Positions 56,384 to 64,000 of a stretch of 64,000 bases of DNA are shown here, piece after piece. The position numbers and the translations under genes were made by a program. The stretch's first letter is position 1, and every line of letters begins with the position of its first letter. Under the pieces are notes generated by a model, which made no database searches, had not been told where the DNA came from, and was given only the letters and a program-made list of their open reading frames with translations. The DNA comes from Christiangramia echinicola DSM 19838 (GTDB taxonomy: Bacteria; Bacteroidota; Bacteroidia; Flavobacteriales; Flavobacteriaceae): positions 434,001 through 498,000 of the forward strand of contig NZ_AUHG01000010.1 in NCBI RefSeq assembly GCF_000423065.1, in the 5' to 3' direction.

Positions 56384-57853
56384 ATGGAAAATATTAAAGC
56401 AAAGAGACTAAACAGAGATAATGCGGGAATTACTGAAAAGCTTCCCATTAAAATAGTTCAGTACGGGGAAGGTAACTTTTTGAGAGCCTTCGTAGATTAC
56501 CTGGTCAATAAACTTAATAATGAAGCCGATTTTAATGCCGGGGTTGCAGTGATACAGCCCTTACCGGGTGGAATGATAATCGTTCTTAATGAGCAGGATG
56601 GAATTTATAACCTTTTTATGAAAGGCATAAAGCAAGGTAAGGAAATCCAGGAGAATGAATTGATAACCTGCATTCAGAAAGGCTATGATCCGTATAAGGA
56701 TTATGATGAATATCTTGAACTTGCAAAGGAAGAAGAATTGGAGTTTTTAATTTCCAATACTACTGAAGCCGGAATAGCTTATAATGAAAATGACAAATTT
56801 CAGGAATATCCTCATCAAAGTTTTCCTGCCAAGGTAACTGCGCTACTTTATAAAAGGTTTCAACATTTCAATGCAGCTCCAGATAAAGGTCTTACCATTA
56901 TTCCATGTGAACTTATCAACCATAACGCCGATAATCTAAAGAAGATTATTTTACGCTATGCTGAAAGTTGGAATCTGGATAAAGAATTTGTTAACTGGAT
57001 CCATGAGCATAATAGTTTTCATAATACCCTCGTAGACCGTATTGTTCCTGGATACCCAAAGGAAGATATCGATAGTTACCAGAGCCAGCTGGAGTTGGAA
57101 GATACATTGATCGTTTCTGCGGAAGTATTTTTGCTTTGGGTTATTGAAGGAGGAGCAGCGCTTAAAGCTAAAATTCCGTTCGATAAGATCGATGAAAATG
57201 TGCTTATTGTTGAGGACCTTCAACCGTATCGTACGCGAAAAGTCCGTATATTGAATGGAGCTCATACCACCATGGTACCATTCTCAATTTTATTCGGTAA
57301 TGAAACCGTAAAAGAAACGGTAGATCATGAATTTACTGGTGATTTTATTAAAAAAGCAGTGTTCGAGGAGATCAATCCTACCTTATCCCTTTCTTCTAAA
57401 GAATTGAACTCTTTTGCTGAAGAGGTTTTCGACAGGTTTAGAAATCCATTTATCAAACATCAGCTCTCTAGCATAGCCCTGAATAGTATTTCTAAATTTA
57501 AGGTTAGAGTACTGCCTAGTCTTTTAGGTTTTGTGAAAAAATTCAATCGATTGCCCTTAAGACTTACCTTTGCCTTTGCTTGTTTGATTAGGTTCTATGA
57601 TGGAAAATGGAAGGGACAAAGTCTTCCTGTAAAAGATGATGAAAAGTCTGTTACAGCGATGAGAGAAATATGGGAATTGCATAGTTATAATGAGATAGCG
57701 GGTAGGGTTTTGGGAAAAACCGATTTCTGGGATTTAGATCTTAACGAGATTCCCGAATTAAAGGAAAAGATAGCATATGCCCTGGAGGTAATAGACAATA
57801 AAGGAATTGAAAATGGTTTTAAGGTCTTTACTGAAAAATATACCCAGGCTTAA
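56384..57853 (+). CDS. uxaB: Tagaturonate reductase (altronate oxidoreductase)
   Basis: 489 residues, the usual length of the mannitol dehydrogenase-like family. The N-terminal cofactor region IVQYGEGNFLRAFVDYLVNK and the catalytic-region sequence KVRILNGAHTTMVPFSILFG (Lys...Asn-x-x-His) are visible. It reduces D-tagaturonate to D-altronate with NADH. The uxaC and uxaA neighbours favour UxaB over fructuronate reductase UxuB. Coupled to uxaA 12 nt later. Confidence 0.94.
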   Translation: MENIKAKRLNRDNAGITEKLPIKIVQYGEGNFLRAFVDYLVNKLNNEADFNAGVAVIQPLPGGMIIVLNEQDGIYNLFMKGIKQGKEIQENELITCIQKGYDPYKDYDEYLELAKEEELEFLISNTTEAGIAYNENDKFQEYPHQSFPAKVTALLYKRFQHFNAAPDKGLTIIPCELINHNADNLKKIILRYAESWNLDKEFVNWIHEHNSFHNTLVDRIVPGYPKEDIDSYQSQLELEDTLIVSAEVFLLWVIEGGAALKAKIPFDKIDENVLIVEDLQPYRTRKVRILNGAHTTMVPFSILFGNETVKETVDHEFTGDFIKKAVFEEINPTLSLSSKELNSFAEEVFDRFRNPFIKHQLSSIALNSISKFKVRVLPSLLGFVKKFNRLPLRLTFAFACLIRFYDGKWKGQSLPVKDDEKSVTAMREIWELHSYNEIAGRVLGKTDFWDLDLNEIPELKEKIAYALEVIDNKGIENGFKVFTEKYTQA

Positions 57854-57865
57854 AAAATTGTAGTG

Positions 57866-59482
57866 ATGAAGAGTAAACTTATTAAAGTACATGAAAGTGA
57901 TAATGTCGCCATTGCCCTGGTAGATCTTTTTCAGGGTGATAAAGTCGAGTTTGAAGGGGAAATGATAATTATACTTTCAGACGTCAAGGCCAAGCATAAA
58001 ATTAGTATGGTAGATCTTGCCGCGGAAGATAAGATTTATATGTACGGAGTGCTCGTGGGGAAAGCAACGGAAGAAATCAAGAGAGGCGGAGTTCTCACAG
58101 TTGACAATGTTAAACACGAAGCCAGCCAGACATTCCAGAAATCTGAAATTACCCAATGGCAGGCTCCTGATATTTCTAAATGGAAAGACCGTACTTTTAT
58201 GGGATATCATCGTCCAGACGGACAGGTAGGAACAGCCAATGTATGGTTATTCTTCCCACTTGTTTTTTGTGAAAACAGAAATGTTGAATTGCTGAAAGAT
58301 ATCTTTGAAAAAGAATTTTCTTTTCATAAATCTCCAAAACAGCGCCAGTTACTTCGAAATCTTATTAGTGGAAAAGATGAGGATGCCAATGTAGAATTTG
58401 AAGAGGAAGAAGCCGGAGTTTTCGATAATATAGAGGTGAAATTCATCACCCATCAGGGTGGCTGTGGAGGTATCAGGCAGGATTCTGTAATGCTATCTAA
58501 ACTTCTGGCCGGCTACGTAAATAATCCGAATGTTGCGGGAGCCACCGTTCTTAGTCTTGGTTGTCAAAACCTGCAGATAGATATTTTCAAAAATGCCCTT
58601 GATGAGATAAATTCTGAAATAGAGAAACCGGTTCTTATCTATGAGCAACAACAAATGGGAACCGTAGATGAAATGCTGAATACCATAATTCGCGATTCTT
58701 TTGAAGGGATTAAAAAGGCGAATGAAATTAAAAGGGAACCTGCGCCACTTTCTAAACTAAAATTAGGATTGGAGTGCGGAGGCTCTGATGGTTTCTCTGG
58801 AATTTCTGCAAATCCTGCTTTGGGATATACTTCAGATTTGTTGTCTGCTTTGGGAGGCTCGCCAATACTATCTGAATTCCCCGAACTTTGCGGAGTGGAA
58901 CAGGAACTGGTGAACCGATGTACAGATGAAGAAACGGCCGACAAATTCATGAAATTGATGAAGTCTTATGAAAATGCGGCTGAAGCGGCAGGTTCAGGTT
59001 TCGATATGAATCCTTCTCCCGGGAATATTAAAGATGGATTAATTACCGATGCCATGAAATCGGCTGGTGCTGCTAAAAAAGGTGGTACATCACCTATAGC
59101 AGCCGTGCTGGATTATGGAGAATATGTTACAAAACCCGGACTCAATTTATTATGTACCCCGGGAAATGACGTGGAAAGTACCACTGGGATGGTAGGTTCG
59201 GGAGCAAACGTGGTGGTATTCACTACGGGGCTGGGCACACCAACAGGAAACCCTATTGCACCGGTTATTAAGATGTCATCTAACTCAACTCTTGCTCGCA
59301 GAATGCCAGATATCATCGATGTAGACTCAGGAGCGGTTATAAGAGGGGAGAAAACGATCCCTGAAATGGGAGAAGAACTTTTTGAATATATTATTCAAGT
59401 GGCTAGTGGAGAGATTAAGTCTAAAGCAGACCAGTTAAATCAGAATGATTTTATCCCCTGGAAAAGAGGAGTATCATTATAA
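57866..59482 (+). CDS. uxaA: Altronate dehydratase
   Basis: 538 residues from ATG 57866; the frame opens one codon earlier with GTG. An N-terminal SAF-like domain (about 5-90) joins the UxaA catalytic region (GYHRPDGQVGTANVWLFFP; THQGGCGGIRQDSVMLSKLL; GLECGGSDGFSGISANPALG). It dehydrates D-altronate to KDG using Fe2+. It is a full-length single chain, not split. It completes the saturated galacturonate branch to KDG. Confidence 0.95.
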   Translation: MKSKLIKVHESDNVAIALVDLFQGDKVEFEGEMIIILSDVKAKHKISMVDLAAEDKIYMYGVLVGKATEEIKRGGVLTVDNVKHEASQTFQKSEITQWQAPDISKWKDRTFMGYHRPDGQVGTANVWLFFPLVFCENRNVELLKDIFEKEFSFHKSPKQRQLLRNLISGKDEDANVEFEEEEAGVFDNIEVKFITHQGGCGGIRQDSVMLSKLLAGYVNNPNVAGATVLSLGCQNLQIDIFKNALDEINSEIEKPVLIYEQQQMGTVDEMLNTIIRDSFEGIKKANEIKREPAPLSKLKLGLECGGSDGFSGISANPALGYTSDLLSALGGSPILSEFPELCGVEQELVNRCTDEETADKFMKLMKSYENAAEAAGSGFDMNPSPGNIKDGLITDAMKSAGAAKKGGTSPIAAVLDYGEYVTKPGLNLLCTPGNDVESTTGMVGSGANVVVFTTGLGTPTGNPIAPVIKMSSNSTLARRMPDIIDVDSGAVIRGEKTIPEMGEELFEYIIQVASGEIKSKADQLNQNDFIPWKRGVSL

Positions 59483-59491
59483 ATTTATTTA

Positions 59492-60667
59492 ATGCAAGCG
59501 ATAAAGGTTGGGATTATAGGTTCAGGATTTGCCGCAAGGTTTCATTATGAGGCGCTGAAGCGAGTTTACGGGGTTAAATTGGAAATTATAGGTGCTTTTT
59601 CCAGGAATCCTGAAAATCTCAATGCGTTTTGTGATGAAAATAACCTACCTGCTTTTTCTTCAGTAGAAAAGTTGATTGACCAGGCTGAAGTACTTCATCT
59701 ATGTACTCCGCCTGTTACTCACGAAGATTTATGTGTCAAAATTCTTGAACGCGATAAATATGCGATCGTTGAAAAACCTCTTACGGGGTATTTTGGTGAG
59801 GACGAAAAAAATTTTTCAGGTGATACTTTCTCCAGGGAATCAGGCTTAAAAAAGAGCCTCCAGAGTTTAAAGAATATCCTACAGGCTGAAGATAAGAGTA
59901 AAGCCGGAATCCTATATGCCGAGAATTGGATCTACGCTCCGGCTATTCAAAAGGAAAAAGAGGTAATAGAAAAAACGAAATCACAGATCCTTTGGATTCA
60001 GGCGCAGCAATCTCATTCAGGATCGCATTCCCTGGATTATGGAAAATGGAGGCTCTCCGGCGGAGGTTCGCTAATGGGAAAAGGATGTCATCCGCTTTCA
60101 GGGGCAATTTATCTTAAACACGTAGAAGGGCGTAGCAAAAATGGGAAGCCTATCAGGCCAAAATCTGTTAGTTGCAGAGTTCATGCTATTACCCGCATGG
60201 ATAATTACAAAAATAATCCGCATTTAAGGGATTCTTATACAGATGTAGAAGATTATGCATTCACACATGTAGTTTTTGAAGATGGAACAGTTGCCGATAT
60301 TACTGCCAGTGAATTACTTCATGGTGGAGTTAAGAATTATCTGGAAGTTCACGCACATAACCACCGCACTATATGTAATCTTACTTCAAATAACGCTATG
60401 CAAACCTATAATCCGGAGGAAGAAAACTTTAAGGATATTTATGTGGTTGAAAAGACCGGGACCAAACAGGGCTGGTCCAATATTTCTCCAGACGAGGCAT
60501 GGTTTAATGGGTATCAGGCCGAGATGGAAGCTTTCTACAATTCTATAGCAAATGGAGAGGCTCCTGAAAGTGACAGCACGCTGGCTGCAGATGTGATAAG
60601 TACCATTTACTCTGCCTATCTTTCTGCAGAACGAAAAGGGCTGGAAGTTGAAATTAAGCAGCTCTGA
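59492..60667 (+). CDS. Gfo/Idh/MocA-family oxidoreductase
   Basis: 391 residues. The N-terminal NAD(P) motif GIIGSGFAARFHYEALKRV and the conserved EKPL (YAIVEKPLTGYF) are intact. The second half contains HSGSHSLDYGKWRLSGGGSLMGKGCHPLSG, with a possible catalytic His. The substrate cannot be read from sequence. As last gene of the uronate operon it may process a galacturonate-derived or side-chain sugar. It ends 2 nt from the convergent lacI stop, leaving no room for a terminator between them. Confidence 0.88.
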   Translation: MQAIKVGIIGSGFAARFHYEALKRVYGVKLEIIGAFSRNPENLNAFCDENNLPAFSSVEKLIDQAEVLHLCTPPVTHEDLCVKILERDKYAIVEKPLTGYFGEDEKNFSGDTFSRESGLKKSLQSLKNILQAEDKSKAGILYAENWIYAPAIQKEKEVIEKTKSQILWIQAQQSHSGSHSLDYGKWRLSGGGSLMGKGCHPLSGAIYLKHVEGRSKNGKPIRPKSVSCRVHAITRMDNYKNNPHLRDSYTDVEDYAFTHVVFEDGTVADITASELLHGGVKNYLEVHAHNHRTICNLTSNNAMQTYNPEEENFKDIYVVEKTGTKQGWSNISPDEAWFNGYQAEMEAFYNSIANGEAPESDSTLAADVISTIYSAYLSAERKGLEVEIKQL

Positions 60668-60669
60668 TC

Positions 60670-61719
60670 TTAGACCGCGTTCTCCAGGTTAATTAATTTT
60701 CTATTTGAAGAATTCCGGATGAATAGTTCCGGAGGTAGAACTACTCTTTTTTCTACGCTAATGGTTTTGTCTTCTTTCACCTGTTCAAGAAAAACCTGTG
60801 CTGCAATTTTACCCATCATTTGTGGTGTTTGATCCATTGACGTAATGGGTAGTTCCATATATTTGGTAAATGGCTCATTACTGAAGCCAACCACGCAAAC
60901 ATCTTTGGGAATATTTATTTTCCGGGATTTTAGTTCCTGTATGGCGCCAAGTGCCGCATAATCACCAGCAGAAAAGATCGCATCGGGTTTTTGCTCCAGC
61001 TCCCATAGCTCTTCTACGGCCTGAATTCCAGATTCAATTTTACTACTGGTTTGGATAACGTAGGCAGGATTAAATTCAATTTCATTATCCTTCAGCGCTG
61101 CCTTAAAGCCTTCAAACCTGTTTTTATAAATTTCTAGATTAATATCTCCCGAAAGATGGGCAATTCTTCTGCAACCTTCTTTTATCAAATGATCAGTAGC
61201 CATATATCCCGCTTTATAATCGTCCAGTACTACCGAACTAACTCCGGGAACATCTATCTTTCTATCAAAGAAGACCAGCGGGGTACCTTCTTCCTGTATC
61301 TTTTTAATATGTTCCGTAGTTTGGGTTGTCTTAGAAACAGACATGAAAATACCGTCGATCTGGGTATTTAATAGAGCATTGATTTGTTCAGCTTCATTCG
61401 CCACTTCTTCGTGAGACTGGCAGATAATTATATGGTAGCCGTGTGGGGTTAGTTCTTCTTCAATTCCGCGGATTACTGATGAGAAAAAACTACGATTAAT
61501 ATAAGGGACTATTACTCCAACGTTATTCGTCCTTCCTTTTTTAAGGGCCTGAGCCAGTCGGTTTTGTTTATAATTCATTTCAGCGGCCGTCTTGGCAACA
61601 AGTTTCCTGGTCTTTTCGCTGATTTTAGGATTATTATTTAAAGCCCGTGAAACAGTAGCAGCACTGATATTTAACCTTTTTGAAATATCATAGATGGTGA
61701 CTTTTTCTTTATTTTTCAT
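60670..61719 (-). CDS. LacI-family transcriptional regulator (right side of pectin locus)
   Basis: 349 residues. The helix-turn-helix is IYDISKRLNISAATVSRALN, followed by the hinge and a sugar-binding sensor domain (NVGVIVPYINRSFFSSVIRG). Its DNA-reading helix resembles that of the left LacI protein (AATVSRALN versus VSTVSKALN), so they may read the same operator. A copy, AGTAATCGATTACA (61875-61888), lies about 155 nt upstream of its start. Tail-to-tail with the oxidoreductase gene. Confidence 0.92.
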   Translation of the reverse strand: MKNKEKVTIYDISKRLNISAATVSRALNNNPKISEKTRKLVAKTAAEMNYKQNRLAQALKKGRTNNVGVIVPYINRSFFSSVIRGIEEELTPHGYHIIICQSHEEVANEAEQINALLNTQIDGIFMSVSKTTQTTEHIKKIQEEGTPLVFFDRKIDVPGVSSVVLDDYKAGYMATDHLIKEGCRRIAHLSGDINLEIYKNRFEGFKAALKDNEIEFNPAYVIQTSSKIESGIQAVEELWELEQKPDAIFSAGDYAALGAIQELKSRKINIPKDVCVVGFSNEPFTKYMELPITSMDQTPQMMGKIAAQVFLEQVKEDKTISVEKRVVLPPELFIRNSSNRKLINLENAV

Positions 61720-61874
61720 TTAGGCTGGATTAGGACTGGGAATAGATTGAGTATATGTTCTGAATTGAAGGTGCAAAAATATGACTTTTAATCCTTTAAT
61801 AAAATATTTACTCACTTACATAAGGATTAAAAAATCCAATAATTTAGGAAAATTAGTGAAATTTCATTTAATTA

Positions 61875-61888
61875 AGTAATCGATTACA
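61875..61888. promoter_or_regulatory. LacI-type operator upstream of the right lacI gene
   Basis: AGTAATCGATTACA matches 13 of 14 positions of TGTAATCGATTACA. It lies about 155 nt upstream of the lacI start, within the 61720-62487 gap. Confidence 0.62.
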
Positions 61889-62456
61889 AAAAAAATCGAA
61901 ATATCCTTATTTTTTAAAAAAGACCTGTTTATTTTATTAATATGGTGAGCATTTTTAAAAACGCCAAGTGGCCTATTAATGCTATTCCGGATTTCTGAAA
62001 AAATGAAACCCATGTTTAAACAAAGATTGAATTTTATAAAGAGAAACTTTTTCTACAAGAATTCTTAATAGGAATGCTACCGTTTTTAGCTTAGGCTGGT
62101 CTCGGAAAAAGATCTGAGTTCGAGTCATTTTTATTTAGGCAGGCCGATGCTGGCCTATGCATAGACCGTTTTTATCAATACTGAAATATCTTCTTTGTTC
62201 AAACCTGAAGTCCGATATAACTGTATTCAGTCCCCTATGGGCAAAGCAAATAATTCCGATGGAGATAGAGAAAATTACCATGCATAAGGTGCTGGCCGGT
62301 AATGATAAATGGGATTCAACTGGAAGATTAGGTAAATAACTACATATTTAATTGTCTAAAGGTGTTATTAATACTTTTTTCGTAGTAAAAACTATCAATC
62401 TATAACAGGTTAATAATTTTTCAATGAAAAAATTATGTAAACTGGTGTAGCTTTAC

Positions 62457-62478
62457 TATTTTAGTGCAATCGATTACA
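62457..62478 (+). promoter_or_regulatory. GH28 promoter box with abutting LacI-type operator
   Basis: TATTTTAG (62457-62464) directly joins TGCAATCGATTACA (62465-62478), 9 nt before the ATG at 62488. The operator overlaps the first codons of the longer reading frame that opens at 62464, which shows that 62488 is the true start. Confidence 0.72.
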
Positions 62479-62487
62479 AAAATAAAT

Positions 62488-63915
62488 ATGAAAAAAGATT
62501 CAGTAATTAATTTTATCATCAACGCAGTAGTTTTCGGATTGATATTTATGCTGGCTTCCTGTAAAGCCGGAGCTCAGGATTTCAATTCTGATGAAGCCTG
62601 GAAAAAGGCCGACGATATTATTAAAAATATTACAGTTCCTGAATTTCCTGACCGAACCTTCAATGTTACTGATTTTGGAGCTAAACGCGATGGGGTAACT
62701 GATAATACCGAGGCTTTTAAAAAAGCCATTGCAGCTTGTAATGAACAGGGAGGAGGGAAAGTTCTGGTTCCTGAAGGTAAATACTTAACAGGACCTATAC
62801 ACTTGAAATCTAATGTAAATTTTCATCTGGAAGAGGGTGCTGAGATTCTTTTTACCACAAATACATCAGCATACCTGCCAATGGTGCATACTTCCTATGA
62901 AGGTATGGAATTAATGAATTATTCACCTTTGATCTACGCTTATGGTCAGAAGAATATTGCGGTAACAGGTAAAGGTGTGTTTAACGGCCAGGCAGATAAT
63001 GAGAACTGGTGGCCATGGGCTGGAAAAGATGTGTATGGATATCAGGAAGGACAGCCAAAACAGCACGATGACAAGAATCTACCAAGTTTAAGAAAAATGG
63101 TTGCAGATGGAGTTGCTGTGGAGAATAGAAAATTTGGAGAGGGACATCAGCTACGGCCAACCTTTTTTGAACCATTCGAATGCGAAAATATACTCATTGA
63201 AGGGGTGACTTTTACCAATGCTCCATTCTGGATCATCCATCCTATAAAAAGCAACAATATAACGGTTGATGGAGTGACTGTACGTAGTCATGGTCCTAAT
63301 AATGACGGTTGTGATCCCGAATATTCTAAAAATGTTCATATCAAAAATTCCGTTTTTGATACGGGTGATGATTGTATCGCAATTAAATCAGGTCGTAACA
63401 ACGATGGGCGTCGCGTGAATATACCCAGTGAGAATATCGTGATTGAGAATTGTGAAATGGCAGATGGCCATGGAGGAGTAGTAATGGGAAGCGAGATCTC
63501 TGCCGGGGTTAGAAATGTTTTTGTGAGAAACTGTACGATGGACAGTCCAAATCTTGATCGTGCTATAAGAATTAAAACCAATACCATTCGTGGAGGTTTT
63601 GTTGATGGAGTTTATGTTAAAGATGTTCAGGTAGGACAGGTTAAGGAAGCGGTATTAAAAATAAATACCTACTACGCTATTTATGACAATCAGGAAGGGG
63701 ATCACATTCCAGAGATCAGGAATATTTTTCTTGAAAACGTGACGGTAGAAAATGGAGGTGAATATGGTTTACTTATAAAAGGAAGGGAGCAATCACCCGT
63801 TCAGAATGTCAGGCTTAAAAATGTAACTATTAAAAGCACGGAAGTTCCTTTGAGCATTGAGAATTGTGAACCTGTAATCTTTGTAAATACCACTATAAAC
63901 GGTAAAGAATATTAA
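62488..63915 (+). CDS. GH28 polygalacturonase, lipoprotein-type
   Basis: 475 residues from ATG 62488. The signal peptide ends in the lipobox-like FMLASC. GH28 motifs are complete: NND at 271-273, the catalytic pair GDD (Asp294, Asp295) in FDTGDDCIAIKSG, His328 (ADGHGGVVMGSE) and RIK at 361-363. It hydrolyses alpha-1,4 galacturonan, probably exo-acting on oligomers from the PL9 lyase, in the periplasm or at the surface. It is behind its own operator and is followed 24 nt later by another lipoprotein gene. Confidence 0.95.
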   Translation: MKKDSVINFIINAVVFGLIFMLASCKAGAQDFNSDEAWKKADDIIKNITVPEFPDRTFNVTDFGAKRDGVTDNTEAFKKAIAACNEQGGGKVLVPEGKYLTGPIHLKSNVNFHLEEGAEILFTTNTSAYLPMVHTSYEGMELMNYSPLIYAYGQKNIAVTGKGVFNGQADNENWWPWAGKDVYGYQEGQPKQHDDKNLPSLRKMVADGVAVENRKFGEGHQLRPTFFEPFECENILIEGVTFTNAPFWIIHPIKSNNITVDGVTVRSHGPNNDGCDPEYSKNVHIKNSVFDTGDDCIAIKSGRNNDGRRVNIPSENIVIENCEMADGHGGVVMGSEISAGVRNVFVRNCTMDSPNLDRAIRIKTNTIRGGFVDGVYVKDVQVGQVKEAVLKINTYYAIYDNQEGDHIPEIRNIFLENVTVENGGEYGLLIKGREQSPVQNVRLKNVTIKSTEVPLSIENCEPVIFVNTTINGKEY

Positions 63916-63939
63916 GCGTTCCATTTTATTTAAATTATT

Positions 63940-64000
63940 ATGAAGAAATATTTTATTCCTGTATTAATGGCTCTGGCTATCATTTCCTGTAAAGAAGGAA
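63940..64000 (+). CDS. Start of a further lipoprotein gene (truncated by window)
   Basis: The ATG at 63940 opens MKKYFIPVLMALAIISCKEG, a lipoprotein signal with lipobox AIISC, and runs off the window after 20 codons. It lies 24 nt behind the GH28 gene and so is probably another pectin enzyme, for example a GH105 or pectin esterase. That is a guess from context. Confidence 0.7.
   Translation, partial: MKKYFIPVLMALAIISCKEG

Larger units (their letters stand above)
61720..62487. other. 768-bp gap between lacI (right) and the GH28 gene
   Basis: It contains operators at 61875-61888 and 62465-62478 and AT-rich stretches. A 60-codon ORF (62157-62339, ending HKVLAGNDKWDSTGRLGK) is not convincing as a gene and may be a decayed remnant. 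No terminator, tRNA or IS end was recognised. Confidence 0.5.

Noticed and set aside
57542-57555. TTCAATCGATTGCC inside uxaB resembles the operator (12 of 14).
   Set aside because: It is within coding sequence, lacks the outer bases of the palindrome and has no TATWTTNN box; chance is enough.
62464-62487. Longer GH28 start at GTG 62464.
   Set aside because: Those bases are the operator and box; the ATG at 62488 gives a proper lipoprotein signal.

Overview
The window comes from a marine-type Flavobacteriaceae genome and looks most like Gramella/Christiangramia. The genus is my recognition from gene content and order, not a database match. Supporting signs are low GC, Bacteroidetes-type promoters (TTG, 19-20 nt, TAnnTTTG), almost no Shine-Dalgarno sites, SusC/SusD, Bat proteins, many lipoproteins and a type IX secretion (T9SS) C-terminal signal.

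Positions 1-33800 are mostly core chromosome in short operons. They hold the end of a bat operon (batD, batE), a SulP transporter with beta-carbonic anhydrase, cvpA, pheS with two small followers, two lipoproteins sharing a Cys-containing C-terminal module, gpsA and kbp. Next come nadD-gmk-yicC, a YheT hydrolase, a thioesterase, a DMT exporter with an ArsC/Spx-like protein, a cystathionine gamma-synthase-family enzyme, a GH97 glucosidase and several peptidases. A DUF3095 cyclase-like protein, a DUF1028 protein and small lipoproteins complete this part. A tRNA-Arg(CCT) lies at 33921-33992.

Positions 34170-64000 form a pectin/polygalacturonate utilisation locus bounded by two LacI-family regulators. 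At the surface are SusC and SusD, a FN3/beta-helix lipoprotein, a 1397-residue T9SS-secreted protein built from four copies of a ~165-residue module with no visible catalytic domain, and a PL9 pectate lyase. An 11-gene operon follows: kduI, kduD, uxaC, kdgK, kdgA, a three-part TRAP transporter, uxaB, uxaA and a Gfo/Idh/MocA oxidoreductase. It carries both unsaturated uronates (KduI/KduD) and galacturonate (UxaC/UxaB/UxaA) to 2-keto-3-deoxygluconate and on through KdgK/KdgA. A GH28 polygalacturonase and the first 20 codons of another lipoprotein end the window. Unsaturated glucuronyl hydrolase (GH88/GH105) and pectin esterase genes are not seen and may lie downstream.

The most distinctive signals are five copies of a palindrome, TGYAATCGATTRCA, upstream of both lacI genes, susC, kduI and the GH28 gene. 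In three of them it directly abuts an 8-nt TATWTTNN box. The second is the recently duplicated module array of the T9SS protein. Also notable are a terminator-like hairpin between two divergent genes (possible small RNA), a pair of symmetric near-leaderless promoters, and a 132-bp inverted-repeat element.
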